Source of the DNA: Rhizobacter sp.
Lineage (GTDB): Bacteria > Pseudomonadota > Gammaproteobacteria > Burkholderiales > Burkholderiaceae_C
Assembly: GCA_019635355.1 (NCBI GenBank)
Contig: JAHBZQ010000001.1
Coordinates: forward strand, 4,464,001 to 4,528,000
Direction of reading: 5' to 3'
Length of the DNA stretch: 64,000 nt
The notes under the pieces were generated by a model that saw only the letters and a program-made list of their open reading frames with translations, had not been told where the DNA came from and searched no databases. Each line of letters opens with the position of its first letter. Positions within the stretch are counted from its first letter, which is position 1. The position numbers and the translations under genes are program-made. Shown one piece after another: positions 46,535 to 55,580 of the stretch.

Positions 46535-47425
46535 TCACACGCGCCGTTGTGCCGTCATCAGGATCCACCCATCCTCGGTGTCGCTGACCTCGAGTGCGCA
46601 CCAGGGGGCATAGGCCTCCTTCAACTCGTCAGCCTGCCGCTCGAGGATGCCCGCCAGCACGAGGTGACCGCCCGGCCGCACATGGCCACACAACAACGGG
46701 GCCAGGAGCTTCAGGGGTGTGGCGAGGATGTTGGCGAGCACGAGGTCGTACTCACCGCCCGCCGCTTCGGGCAGGCCGGCGTTCACGCTCACGCCGTTGG
46801 CGCTGGCGTTGGCCTGCGTCGACACCACGGCGGCCGGGTCGATGTCGACCGCGTCGATCTGCTGCGCGCCGTGAAGCGCGGCGCCGATGGCGAGGATGCC
46901 CGAGCCGCAGCCGTAGTCGAGCACGCGCGGCCAGGGCGCGGCGTGCTGCGCGGTCCAGCGCAGGCACATGCGGGTGGTGGGGTGCGTGCCGGTGCCGAAG
47001 GCGAGGCCGGGGTCGAGGCGGATGAGTGTCTTCGCCTGCGCGGGCGGCTCGTGCCAGCTCGGCACGATCCAGAAGTCCGGCGTGATCGGGACGGGAGCGA
47101 ATTGCGATTGCGTGAGCCGCACCCAGTCTTGATCAGGTACCGCCTGCAGCGATTGCACGTGCACGTCTTGCGCCCACTCCTGCGCGAGCAGCAGCGTGGC
47201 CGCTTCGGTGGCGGTCTCTTCGTGCTCGAACAGCGCCTTCACCACCGAGCGTTGCCAGCCCCCACGCGGCGCCGGCATGCCGGGCTCGCCGAAGAGTGCC
47301 TGCTCGTGGGCGGTGTCAGCGTCGGCGTCTTCCACCGAGACCGACAGCGCCTCCAGTTCGTCCATCAGCGCATCGGAGACGGGCTCCACCAGCGCTTCGG
47401 GCACGACGAGCAGCAGTTCCAGCAT
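46535..47425 (-). CDS. prmA: Ribosomal protein L11 methyltransferase
   Basis: 296 residues with AdoMet motif VLDYGCGSGILAIGAALHGA and the upstream PrmA signature GLAFGTGTHPTTRMCL. The N-terminal L11-recognition domain is less conserved. It trimethylates L11. It starts 3 bases downstream of the accC stop, so cotranscription with accB-accC is likely. Confidence 0.97.
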   Translation of the reverse strand: MLELLLVVPEALVEPVSDALMDELEALSVSVEDADADTAHEQALFGEPGMPAPRGGWQRSVVKALFEHEETATEAATLLLAQEWAQDVHVQSLQAVPDQDWVRLTQSQFAPVPITPDFWIVPSWHEPPAQAKTLIRLDPGLAFGTGTHPTTRMCLRWTAQHAAPWPRVLDYGCGSGILAIGAALHGAQQIDAVDIDPAAVVSTQANASANGVSVNAGLPEAAGGEYDLVLANILATPLKLLAPLLCGHVRPGGHLVLAGILERQADELKEAYAPWCALEVSDTEDGWILMTAQRRV

Positions 47426-47428
47426 GGC

Positions 47429-48778
47429 TCAGCGCTTGTGCTGGGCCATCCAGCCCTCGAGGTAGTGGATGCTCGTTCCACCCTCGACGAACTTCGCATC
47501 GGCCATCAACTCGCGGTGCAGCGGGATGTTGGTCAAGATGCCTTCGACCACCGTCTCCGACAGCGCGATGCGCATGCGCGCCAGCGCCTGGTCGCGCGTG
47601 TCGCCGTGCGTGATGATCTTGCCGATCATCGAGTCGTAGTTGGGCGGCACGAAGTAGTTGGTGTACGCATGCGAGTCGACACGCACACCAGGCCCGCCCG
47701 GCGCGTGCCAGGTCGTGATGCGGCCGGGCGACGGGGTGAACTTGTACGGGTCTTCGGCGTTCACGCGGCACTCGATGGCGTGGCCGCGCATCTCGATCTG
47801 GCGCTGCGTGAAGGGCAGCTTCTCGCCGGCCGCCACGCGGATCTGCATCTGCACGATGTCGACGCCGGTCACGAGCTCGGTCACCGGGTGCTCCACCTGC
47901 ACGCGGGTGTTCATCTCGATGAAGTAGAACTCGCCGTTCTCGTAGAGGAACTCGAAGGTGCCGGCACCGCGGTAGCCAATCTTCTTGCACGCGGCGGCGC
48001 AGCGCTCGCCGATGCGTTCGATCACGCGGCGCGGGATGCCCGGCGCCGGCGCTTCCTCGATGATCTTCTGGTGGCGGCGCTGCATGGAGCAATCGCGCTC
48101 GCCCAGCCAGACGGCATTCTTGTGCTCGTCGGCCAGCACCTGGATCTCGATGTGGCGCGGGTTCTCGAGGAACTTCTCCATGTAGACCGCCGGGTTGCCG
48201 AACGCGGCACCCGCTTCGGCCCTGGTGGTCTGCACCGCGTGCAGCAGCGCGGCTTCGGTGTGCACCACGCGCATGCCGCGACCACCGCCGCCGCCGGCGG
48301 CCTTGATGATCACCGGGTAACCGACGGCCCGGCCGATCTTGACGATCTCCTTCGGGTCATCGGGCAGGGCGCCTTCGGAGCCCGGCACGCAGGGCACGCC
48401 CGACTTGATCATGGCCTGCTTGGCCGAGACCTTGTCGCCCATGATGCGGATCGACTCGGGCGTCGGGCCGATGAAGGTGAAGCCGCTTTGCTCCACACGC
48501 TCGGCGAAGTCGGCGTTCTCCGAGAGGAAGCCGTAGCCGGGGTGGATGGCTTCGGCGTCGGTCACCTCGGCGGTCGAGATGATCGCCGGCATGTTGAGGT
48601 AGCTCTGCGATGAGGCGGCCGGGCCGATGCACACGGCCTCATCGGCGAGCTTCACGTACTTGGCGTCGCGGTCGGCCTCGGAATAGACGACCACCGACTT
48701 GACGCCCATCTCGCGGCAGGCGCGTTGGATGCGCAGTGCGATCTCGCCGCGGTTGGCGATGAGGATTTTCTTGAACAT
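47429..48778 (-). CDS. accC: Acetyl-CoA carboxylase, biotin carboxylase subunit
   Basis: 449 residues with the ATP-grasp fold: N-terminal MFKKILIANRGEIALRI, Gly-rich loop AAGGGGGRGMRVV and the catalytic region EMNTRVQVEHPVTE. It carboxylates the biotin on AccB using bicarbonate and ATP. It starts 10 bases after the accB stop. Confidence 0.98.
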   Translation of the reverse strand: MFKKILIANRGEIALRIQRACREMGVKSVVVYSEADRDAKYVKLADEAVCIGPAASSQSYLNMPAIISTAEVTDAEAIHPGYGFLSENADFAERVEQSGFTFIGPTPESIRIMGDKVSAKQAMIKSGVPCVPGSEGALPDDPKEIVKIGRAVGYPVIIKAAGGGGGRGMRVVHTEAALLHAVQTTRAEAGAAFGNPAVYMEKFLENPRHIEIQVLADEHKNAVWLGERDCSMQRRHQKIIEEAPAPGIPRRVIERIGERCAAACKKIGYRGAGTFEFLYENGEFYFIEMNTRVQVEHPVTELVTGVDIVQMQIRVAAGEKLPFTQRQIEMRGHAIECRVNAEDPYKFTPSPGRITTWHAPGGPGVRVDSHAYTNYFVPPNYDSMIGKIITHGDTRDQALARMRIALSETVVEGILTNIPLHRELMADAKFVEGGTSIHYLEGWMAQHKR

Positions 48779-48788
48779 GGCCCGCGCC

Positions 48789-49262
48789 TTATTCGATGAC
48801 GAACAAGGGCTGCCCGAATTCCACGGCCTGGCCGTTCTGCGCGAGGACCTGCGTCACCGTGCCGGCCTTGTCGGCCTCGATCTCGTTCATGATCTTCATC
48901 GCTTCGATGATGCAGATCGGGTCGCCTTCCTTGACCACCGTGCCAACCGTGGCGAAGGGCTTGGCGCCCGGGCTCGCGGCGCCATAGAAGGTGCCGACCA
49001 TCGGCGACTTGACGACGTGCCCGGTCGGGGCAGCCGGGGCTTCAGGCGCGGCGGCGGCCACCGGGGCTGCCACAGCGGCAACCGGCGCGGCGGCCACTTG
49101 CGGCGGCGCGGCCTGGTAGACCACCGGCTGGGTGGCGACCACGGCGGCGGCCGGGTCGCTCTTGACGATGCGCACCTTGCCGTCGGCTTCGGTGATCTCA
49201 AGCTCGGAGATGTTCGATTCAGACACCAAGTCGATCAGCGTCTTCAGTTTGCGCAGGTCCAT
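48789..49262 (-). CDS. accB: Biotin carboxyl carrier protein of acetyl-CoA carboxylase
   Basis: 157 residues. The N-terminal domain (MDLRKLKTLIDLVSESNIS) is joined by an Ala/Pro-rich flexible linker (about 50-80) to the biotinyl domain. The modified lysine is in EAMKIMNEIEA. First gene of accB-accC. aroQ lies upstream on the same strand across a 75-base gap. Confidence 0.98.
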   Translation of the reverse strand: MDLRKLKTLIDLVSESNISELEITEADGKVRIVKSDPAAAVVATQPVVYQAAPPQVAAAPVAAVAAPVAAAAPEAPAAPTGHVVKSPMVGTFYGAASPGAKPFATVGTVVKEGDPICIIEAMKIMNEIEADKAGTVTQVLAQNGQAVEFGQPLFVIE

Positions 49263-49337
49263 GTGTTCTCCAACTCCTGTCGTTATGGGGCGGCGTCGGT
49301 CGCCGTCGAGGGCGACGTGCCGGTGTCGGCCTGGGCT

Positions 49338-49781
49338 CTAGGCCTTCTTCGGGCCGCGCTTGAGCGCATGGCCCAGGGCCAGGCGGTATCCATCGGCGCC
49401 CAGCCCGACGATCACGCCTTCGGCGAGATCGGAAAAATAAGAATGGTGGCGGAAGGGCTCGCGGCGGTGCACATTCGACAGGTGCACTTCGATGAACGGG
49501 ATCGCCACTCCCGCGAACGCGTCGCGCAGCGCCACGCTGGTGTGCGTGAAAGCGCCGGGGTTGATGATCACGAAGTCGGTGCCATCCGTTCGCGCGGCGT
49601 GCACCCGGTCGATCAGCGCGCCTTCATGGTTGCTTTGGAAGCTGTCCAGCTTGGCGCCAGCATCGGCGGCGATCTTCGCAAGTTCTGCGTTGATCTGATC
49701 CAAAGTCGTCGAGCCATAGACCGCCGGCTCGCGTGTGCCGAGCAGGTTGAGGTTGGGGCCGTGAAGGACGAGGATTTGCAT
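49338..49781 (-). CDS. aroQ: 3-dehydroquinate dehydratase, type II
   Basis: 147 residues with all type II features: LHGPNLNLLGTREP, the catalytic tyrosine in AVYGSTTLD, INPGAFTHTSVALRDA and VHLSNVHRREPFR. The enzyme dehydrates 3-dehydroquinate in the shikimate pathway; aroE later in this strand's series acts on its product. It is directly upstream of accB, the normal order. Confidence 0.98.
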   Translation of the reverse strand: MQILVLHGPNLNLLGTREPAVYGSTTLDQINAELAKIAADAGAKLDSFQSNHEGALIDRVHAARTDGTDFVIINPGAFTHTSVALRDAFAGVAIPFIEVHLSNVHRREPFRHHSYFSDLAEGVIVGLGADGYRLALGHALKRGPKKA

Positions 49782-49855
49782 GAAGCTGGACTCGCTTCAA
49801 AAGCGAAGGCCGAACTTTACGCGTTTTTGAGTGCTGATCCGCGCATGAAGGCAAT

Positions 49856-50392
49856 TTATTGCCCGGAGGCGAACTTTTCAGCCCATTGGGCGAGGTCTTC
49901 AGGCTTGAGCAGGCCCAGTTTGCGGAAGATGGCGTTTCCTCGGGCGTCGAACGCCACACTGAAGGGCAGGGCGCCACTCGGGTTGCCCAAGGCGCGGTTC
50001 AGGTCGACACCGGTCAGCCCGGCCAGGCCGATCGGAAAGCTGATCGGCAGCTTGCCCAGAAACTCCCGCACAGGGGTCGGGCTGTCGACGGCGAGGCCCA
50101 CCACCTGCCAGCCTTTGGCCTTGTGTTCTTTATAGAAGGCGTCGAGCAGCGGCATCTCCTTGACGCACGGCGCGCACCAGGTGGCCCAGAAATTCAGCAC
50201 CAGGGGCTGGCCGCGCAGGGTCGACATCACCAGCTCGCCGCCCTCCGGTCGGTCGAAGCGCTCTTGCCAGAAGGCTTGCTCGGCACCGGCGGCGCCCTCG
50301 GTCTCGCGGTGGCGCCACCAGGCCCAGCCGGCACCGGCTGCCGCGCCGGCCAGGGCCACACCGCCGGTCAAGAGTGCGTGGCGGCGGTTCAT
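49856..50392 (-). CDS. TlpA-family periplasmic thiol-disulfide oxidoreductase
   Basis: 178 residues. An N-terminal membrane anchor or signal (ALLTGGVALAGAAAGAGWAW) precedes a thioredoxin fold with active site WCAPC in NFWATWCAPCVKEMPLLD and a cis-Pro loop at ALPFSVAFD. Members reduce periplasmic cysteines, often for cytochrome c maturation or copper-site assembly. The start overlaps the preceding gene (ATGA at 50389). Confidence 0.92.
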   Translation of the reverse strand: MNRRHALLTGGVALAGAAAGAGWAWWRHRETEGAAGAEQAFWQERFDRPEGGELVMSTLRGQPLVLNFWATWCAPCVKEMPLLDAFYKEHKAKGWQVVGLAVDSPTPVREFLGKLPISFPIGLAGLTGVDLNRALGNPSGALPFSVAFDARGNAIFRKLGLLKPEDLAQWAEKFASGQ

Positions 50393-50991
50393 GGGGCGCT
50401 CCCGTCCAGCAGCCGGCGCAGCGCCGCGAGGTCACCCCGTTCGGACTGGCCCCGCGCATCGGGCTTCAGCGCACCGCGCACGTCGTCATGGTCGAGGATG
50501 CTCATGTGCACCGTCACCGCTTCGCCCAACTCGGGGCTCACGCTGCTGACGGTCAGCACGTCGATCGGCTCGCCGCGCGGGCCGCTGAGCGTGCCCACGT
50601 CGTAGTCGACACGCTTGTCGATCAGCGTCAGCTCGGCCTGCTTGGAGTCGTCGCAATAGAGCTGCAGGTGCACACTGGAAAGCCGGGTCGCCGTGCCACG
50701 CCAGACGGCGCCGGTGAGGTGCGGTCGCATGTCCTGCAGGCGCTCCATCCACAAGAGCGCCACCTTGCGCAGCGCGAGCAGCTCACCCGGCTGGGTGTCG
50801 GCGCAGAAGAGGTCGATGTACGAGCGCACCTCGTCTTCCACCTCGTCGTTGTTTGGCAGGTCAACCGATCGCACGCTGCCTCGGCCGAGCAGCTTGGCCG
50901 CGCGGCGTTTGGCCGGGCCGTACTCCATGCCTTCTTCGACGATGAGGCGTGCGGCCGTGCTGGCCACTTCGGCGCTGAGTGGGGTACCCAT
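50389..50991 (-). CDS. Conserved protein of unknown function (200 aa)
   Basis: 200 residues, soluble, with no signal peptide. An N-terminal helical segment (STAARLIVEEGMEYGPAKRRAAKLLG) resembles the DNA-binding or nucleotidyltransferase-associated helices seen in homologues that databases call putative nucleotidyltransferase. The rest alternates strands and helices (VRSYIDLFCADTQPGELLAL, GTATRLSSVHLQLYCDD). No catalytic motif is recognised. It is translationally coupled to the TlpA-like gene. Confidence 0.82.
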   Translation of the reverse strand: MGTPLSAEVASTAARLIVEEGMEYGPAKRRAAKLLGRGSVRSVDLPNNDEVEDEVRSYIDLFCADTQPGELLALRKVALLWMERLQDMRPHLTGAVWRGTATRLSSVHLQLYCDDSKQAELTLIDKRVDYDVGTLSGPRGEPIDVLTVSSVSPELGEAVTVHMSILDHDDVRGALKPDARGQSERGDLAALRRLLDGSAP

Positions 50992-51024
50992 GTGCGGGAT
51001 TCTAGGAAGCCGGCGCCCGCGGGC

Positions 51025-51804
51025 TCAGGGCAATTCCACGGCGCCCATGCGGGCGACCACGGTGCTGGCCCGGCCCATCACGTAGGCCGAGTTGGGCCGC
51101 TTCTCGAAGCGCTTGGGCGCCGGCAGCATCACCGCCAGCCGGGCGGCGGGGTAGGCGCCGAGCTTGTCGGCATCGACGTGGAAGTAGTGGCGCGCCGCGG
51201 CCTGCGCGCCGAAGAGGCCTTCGCCCCACTCCACGTTGTTGAGGTAGATCTCGAGGATGCGCCGCTTGGAGAGCATGCCTTCGAGCATGAAGGTGATGAC
51301 GAACTCCTGGCCCTTGCGCAGGAAATTGCGCTCGCCGCTGAGGAAGAGGTTCTTCGCCAGCTGCTGGGTGATGGTGGAGCCGCCGACGATCTTGGGTGTG
51401 GCCTTGGGCTTCTCGGGCGGTGGGCGGTTGCTGCGCGCGGCCTGCTTCGCCTGGCGTTCGTTGACACGCTCGGCCTGCGCTTCGGCGCGCAGGTTCTTCT
51501 CCCACGCCTTTTCCAGGGCCTCCCATTCGACGCCGCTGTGCTCGGTGAAGCCCGCGTCTTCCGAGGCGATCACCGCGCGCTTCAGGTGGTCGGAGATGCG
51601 CTCGTCGTCCACCCATCTCTGGCTCCACAGCAGCTGGTGCTGGGCGGCGACGATGCGGCGCATTTCCGAGCGCTGGAAGGTGGTGGACTGCGGGTCGACG
51701 ACGCTCATCATCCCGATGCGGGCGAGGAAATAGACCTGCAGCGACACGCCGCACACCAGCACCAGGCCGAGCACCCGCAGCAGATGCCGCAACGCGCCGC
51801 TCAT
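51025..51804 (-). CDS. mtgA: Monofunctional biosynthetic peptidoglycan transglycosylase MtgA
   Basis: 259 residues. An N-terminal membrane anchor (LLRVLGLVLVCGVSLQVYFLA) precedes the GT51 domain, with catalytic Glu in VIASEDAGFTEHSGVEW and motifs GGSTITQQLAKNLFLSGER and RRILEIYLNNVEWGEGLFGA. A Lys/Arg/Pro insertion (about 110-135, KQAARSNRPPPEKPKATP) in the lipid-facing region is longer than in E. coli MtgA. It polymerises lipid II. Its ATG overlaps the aroE stop (ATGA at 51801). Confidence 0.96.
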   Translation of the reverse strand: MSGALRHLLRVLGLVLVCGVSLQVYFLARIGMMSVVDPQSTTFQRSEMRRIVAAQHQLLWSQRWVDDERISDHLKRAVIASEDAGFTEHSGVEWEALEKAWEKNLRAEAQAERVNERQAKQAARSNRPPPEKPKATPKIVGGSTITQQLAKNLFLSGERNFLRKGQEFVITFMLEGMLSKRRILEIYLNNVEWGEGLFGAQAAARHYFHVDADKLGAYPAARLAVMLPAPKRFEKRPNSAYVMGRASTVVARMGAVELP

Positions 51805-52643
51805 GTGGATGCCAGCCGGGCGCGCAGCGCCGCAAGCACCGGTGCCGTCTCGGGTGCCACGCCGCGCCAGAGTTGGAAGGCTTCGGCCGCCTGCTCCACC
51901 AGCATGCCCAGGCCGTCGCGTGCCGCGGCGCCGTGCTGCACGGCCCATTGCAGGAAGCCCTGGGCCGCGGGGCCGTACATCATGTCGAGCGCCAGGCCGC
52001 CGGGCTTCAGCACGCTGGCATGAACCGGAATGGCCGCGCCCTGCAGGCTGGTGGCGGTGGCGTTGACGACCGCATCGAAGGCCTTGCCGGCCGCCTGCAG
52101 GCGACGGGCGGACAGCGTCACGCCATGCGCATACGCCAGCTCGGCATGCCGCCGCACCAGCGCCTCGGCCTTGTCGAGGCTGCGGTTGGCGACCACGATC
52201 TCTTGCGGGCCGGCTTCGATCAGCGGCCCCAGCGCGCCGGCTGCCGCACCACCGGCGCCGACCAGCAGCACACGCCGGCCTTTCAAGACGATGCCGGCGT
52301 TGCGCTCGATGTCGCGCACGAGGCCGATGCCGTCGCTGTTGTCGGCGTACCAGCCGTCGGCGTCGAAGCGCAGCACGTTGGCGGCCTGGGCCAGCGTGGC
52401 ACGCGGGCTTCGGCGCGTGGCCAGGCGGTAGGCGTCGATCTTGAACGGCACCGTCACGTTGCAGCCACGACCGCCGCCTTCGGCGAAGGCGCGTACCGTG
52501 GCCTCGAAGCCATCGAGCGGGCACAGCAGCCGGTCGTAGGCCACGGCCTGCCCGGTGGCCTGCGCGAACTGGGCGTGGATGAAGGGTGACTGGCTGTGCT
52601 CGACCGGGTTGCCGGCGACGACGTAACGATCGGGAAGGTTCAC
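51801..52643 (-). CDS. aroE: Shikimate dehydrogenase (NADP+)
   Basis: 280 residues starting at GTG (52643). The substrate site NPVEHSQSPFIHAQF, catalytic K/D region NVTVPFKIDAYRL and dinucleotide fold VLLVGAGGAAAGALGPL are complete. It reduces 3-dehydroshikimate. It is coupled on both sides: GTGA with the TonB-like gene and ATGA with mtgA. Confidence 0.97.
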   Translation of the reverse strand: MNLPDRYVVAGNPVEHSQSPFIHAQFAQATGQAVAYDRLLCPLDGFEATVRAFAEGGGRGCNVTVPFKIDAYRLATRRSPRATLAQAANVLRFDADGWYADNSDGIGLVRDIERNAGIVLKGRRVLLVGAGGAAAGALGPLIEAGPQEIVVANRSLDKAEALVRRHAELAYAHGVTLSARRLQAAGKAFDAVVNATATSLQGAAIPVHASVLKPGGLALDMMYGPAAQGFLQWAVQHGAAARDGLGMLVEQAAEAFQLWRGVAPETAPVLAALRARLAST

Positions 52644-53494
52644 GGCTTGACGGGGGCGGCGACCGAGGTTTCGAAGCCGTCTTCGCGCGAGAAGCGGAAG
52701 CGCGTGTGGACGACCAGCTGGTCGGCCTGCTTCTTCATCGCGGTCGTGAAGGAGCCGAAGGGTGCGGCGGCCTGCACGATGGAGATGGCGCGCTTGTCGA
52801 GCAGCTTGTTCTGCGAGCTGCGCACGACCTCGGTCTCGACGATGCGGCCGGCGGCGTCGACGGTGATGATCATCACCAGCTCGCCATACAGCTTCTTGCC
52901 CTGGTACTCGGGGAAGTTGCGCGTGCCGCGGTCTTCGATCTTGCGGCGCAGCTGGTCGTAGTAGATCGCGTAGACCTCTTCGCGCGTCGAGGGGCTGATG
53001 TAGCGCTTTCTCGGCCGGGCGTTCTCTTCGTTGATGCGCTTTTCGATCTCGGCCAGCAGCTGCAGCAGCTGCTTGCGGTGCTCTTCCTGCGCGCGCTCCT
53101 GCGGGCTGCCGGCGCGCCGGGGGTCGGGCTGGGGCAGCGAGGCCAGCTCACGCCGCACCATCGCCAGGCGCTGCTGCTGCTCTTCCTGCAGCTGCTCGAT
53201 CTGCTTGCGGGTGTCTTCGGCGGCATCGCCGATCTCGGTCACGGCGGCGCTCGGCAGCGGCGAGGTGGCACGGCCACGGTCCACGTCGCCACCACCGGCC
53301 AGGTTGCGCTGCGCGAGGGCCTGTGCCTTGGTCGGCGCTTCGGTCGAGCGCGAGTTGACGAGGATCACCTCCAGCGGGGTGTCTTGAAACGCGCGGGTGA
53401 AACCTTCCGGGTCGACCGCCGGCCACGCCAGCAACCCGACGTGCACGACGACCGAGACGGTGAGAGAAACCTGCAGGACCGAAAACTTGGCCAT
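52640..53494 (-). CDS. TonB-like energy transducer protein
   Basis: 284 residues. One N-terminal membrane helix (LQVSLTVSVVVHVGLLAWPAV) is followed by a periplasmic charged coiled-coil region (about 100-170, ending NARPRKRYISPST) and a TonB C-terminal domain (about 175-275, with GELVMIITVDAAGRIVETEVV and LDKRAISIVQAAAPFGSF). The usual Pro/Lys repeat is absent. It may transduce proton-motive force to an outer-membrane receptor or play a structural envelope role, and no ExbB/ExbD are nearby. The family is firm, the role inferred. Confidence 0.88.
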   Translation of the reverse strand: MAKFSVLQVSLTVSVVVHVGLLAWPAVDPEGFTRAFQDTPLEVILVNSRSTEAPTKAQALAQRNLAGGGDVDRGRATSPLPSAAVTEIGDAAEDTRKQIEQLQEEQQQRLAMVRRELASLPQPDPRRAGSPQERAQEEHRKQLLQLLAEIEKRINEENARPRKRYISPSTREEVYAIYYDQLRRKIEDRGTRNFPEYQGKKLYGELVMIITVDAAGRIVETEVVRSSQNKLLDKRAISIVQAAAPFGSFTTAMKKQADQLVVHTRFRFSREDGFETSVAAPVKP

Positions 53495-53503
53495 GAAGAA
53501 CCG

Positions 53504-55564
53504 TTAAACCGAGGGCGACGATGCTACCGCGCTGGCGCCGGCGGCTTCCTCGGTTGCATCCCCTTGCACATCGATCGCGAGGGTGAGCGGTCCGGCGGCT
53601 TCGGCCTCTTCGATCTCGGCGTCTTCGACCACCGCGTCATCGGCCGTGGTCGACGGGTCGTCGAGGCGCTGCAGCACGCTGGCGTGCACGTCGAGCGTCA
53701 AGAGGTCGGTGCCGGTGATGCGCACGCGCACGAGTGCACCGCGCGGCAGCCGCTCGGCGCCCACGGCCTTGAAGACGAGCGGCAGCGTCTCGGCGCGCAC
53801 GAGGCCGTCTTTCATCACCGCCGCGTCGAGATCCTGCAAATCGTGCTGGGCCAGGTAGCGCAGCGTCCAGTAGCGTTCGAGGCCCGACTGGAAGCCGTTG
53901 TACGCGGTGTAGGCGGCGTCGAAGCTCGAGATGATCGAGAACAGCGCAGCATCCTTCGGCTTGAACGGCGCGGCCAGCGCGGCGGTGCGGCCGTGGCGTG
54001 CGCAGGCGATGATCTGCCACTGGTTGACGAGGTCGACGTAACGGCGCAGCGGCGACGTGGCCCAGGTGTATTGCGCGACGCCCATGCCCGCATGCGGCGC
54101 GGCCTTGGTGCCCATGCGCACCTTCACACCCGGCGCCATGCTGGCCTGGCTGCGGTAGATGCCGGGCACGCCCAGGTCGTTGAGCCAGCCGCCCCAGGTG
54201 CTGTTGGCGAGGATCATGGCCTCGGCCACGATCAGGTCGAGCGGGGCACCGCGGGTGCGGGTGCTGATCAGCACTGTTTCGTCGCCCTGCGGCTCGCGGC
54301 CCTCGTTTCCTTCGAGGCGGAAGTTGTAGTCGGGGCGGTTGAAGTTTTCAGGCTTGCCACGCACCACTTCGCGGGCGGCCTTCAGGTGCCGCGCGAGGCG
54401 GAAGGCGAAGGCCAGCTCCGCCGCGTGCGGGTAGTCGGCGGGTGCTGCGCCGGTGAGCGAGGCTTCGGTGATCACCGCGTCGAGCTGGTCGTGGCGCAGG
54501 TTGCTCACGATGGGCACGCGTTCCAGCTTCGTCTCGCTGCCCTTCACCTCGAGCGTGGCTTCGTCGTAGCTCACGTAGAGCGACACGGCCGGGCACTCGC
54601 GCCCTTCGAGCAGTGTGTAGGCCTGCACCACGTCGTCGGGCAGCATGGTCAGCTTGTAGCCCGGCATGTAGACCGTCGACAGGCGATCGCGCGCCACCTT
54701 GTCGACCGCGCCTTCGGGCGTGATCGCGAGGCCCGGCGCGGCGATGTGGATGCCGAACACCACGGTGCCGGTGCCCAGGCCCTGCACCGAGAGGGCATCG
54801 TCGATCTCGGTGGTCTGCGAGTCGTCGATCGAGAAGGCCTGCACGTCGGCCACGGGCAGCTTGTCCTTGATCTCGGGCGCGCTGAGCGCGGGGAAGGCGG
54901 TGCCCTTCGGGAAGTTCTCGAAGAGGAAACGCTTCCAGTGGAACTGGTAGGGCGAGTCGATGGCGCCCGCGGCCTTCAGCAGGTCGAGCGGGGCGGTGTG
55001 CGAGAGCTTCGCGGCTTCGACCACCGCCTTGTACTCGGCGGCGTTCTTGTCGGGCTTGAAGAGGATCTTGTAGAGCTGCTCGCGCACCGGCGCCGGGCAC
55101 TGGCCGGCCACGAGCTCTTGGGCCCAGGCATCGATCTGTGCAGCCAGCTGCTTCTTGCGCTCGATGCCGAGCAGCGCGGCTTTCACGATCTCTTCCGGTG
55201 CCTTCTTGAACTGGCCCTTGCCGAGGCGGCGGAAGTAGTGCGGCGCTTCGAACAGGCGGAAGAGCGCCGCGGCCTGCTGCGCAGCGCTCGCCTTGTCGTT
55301 GAAGTAGTCGCGGGCCAGGTCGGCGAAACCGAAGTCGCTGTCGGGCGCGAATTCCCAGGCGAGGTCGAGGTCGATGTCCTGCGCGAGGCGTTGCCCTTCG
55401 GCCAGCAGCTCGGACGGAGACGGCTGCTCGAACTTGAGCAGCACGTTGGCGGATTTCACTTTCACGCGCTTGCCGGAGTCGAGCTCGATCTGCATCGAGG
55501 TGTCGGCTTCGGACATCACGCGGCCGGCGTGGAACTTCCCGGCGTCATCAAACAATGCGTACAT
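53504..55564 (-). CDS. RNB-domain exoribonuclease (RNase II/R family)
   Basis: 686 residues from the ATG at 55564 (MYALFDDAGKFHAGR). The RNB catalytic motif is FSIDDSQTTEIDDALS, where the second acidic residue is Glu, as in several non-enterobacterial RNase II relatives. Later family motifs include TVYMPGYKLTMLPDDVVQ and SPLRRYVDLVNQWQI. A C-terminal S1-like beta region precedes an acidic tail. It degrades RNA 3' to 5'. It starts 16 bases downstream of the esterase gene and may be cotranscribed with it. Confidence 0.93.
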   Translation of the reverse strand: MYALFDDAGKFHAGRVMSEADTSMQIELDSGKRVKVKSANVLLKFEQPSPSELLAEGQRLAQDIDLDLAWEFAPDSDFGFADLARDYFNDKASAAQQAAALFRLFEAPHYFRRLGKGQFKKAPEEIVKAALLGIERKKQLAAQIDAWAQELVAGQCPAPVREQLYKILFKPDKNAAEYKAVVEAAKLSHTAPLDLLKAAGAIDSPYQFHWKRFLFENFPKGTAFPALSAPEIKDKLPVADVQAFSIDDSQTTEIDDALSVQGLGTGTVVFGIHIAAPGLAITPEGAVDKVARDRLSTVYMPGYKLTMLPDDVVQAYTLLEGRECPAVSLYVSYDEATLEVKGSETKLERVPIVSNLRHDQLDAVITEASLTGAAPADYPHAAELAFAFRLARHLKAAREVVRGKPENFNRPDYNFRLEGNEGREPQGDETVLISTRTRGAPLDLIVAEAMILANSTWGGWLNDLGVPGIYRSQASMAPGVKVRMGTKAAPHAGMGVAQYTWATSPLRRYVDLVNQWQIIACARHGRTAALAAPFKPKDAALFSIISSFDAAYTAYNGFQSGLERYWTLRYLAQHDLQDLDAAVMKDGLVRAETLPLVFKAVGAERLPRGALVRVRITGTDLLTLDVHASVLQRLDDPSTTADDAVVEDAEIEEAEAAGPLTLAIDVQGDATEEAAGASAVASSPSV

Positions 55565-55580
55565 GGGGCGGGATTGTCCT

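Noticed and set aside
46478..48613. Plus-strand open frame of about 710 codons opposite prmA and accC
   Set aside because: It is antisense to prmA and accC, with low-complexity Arg/Val/His content and no motif.
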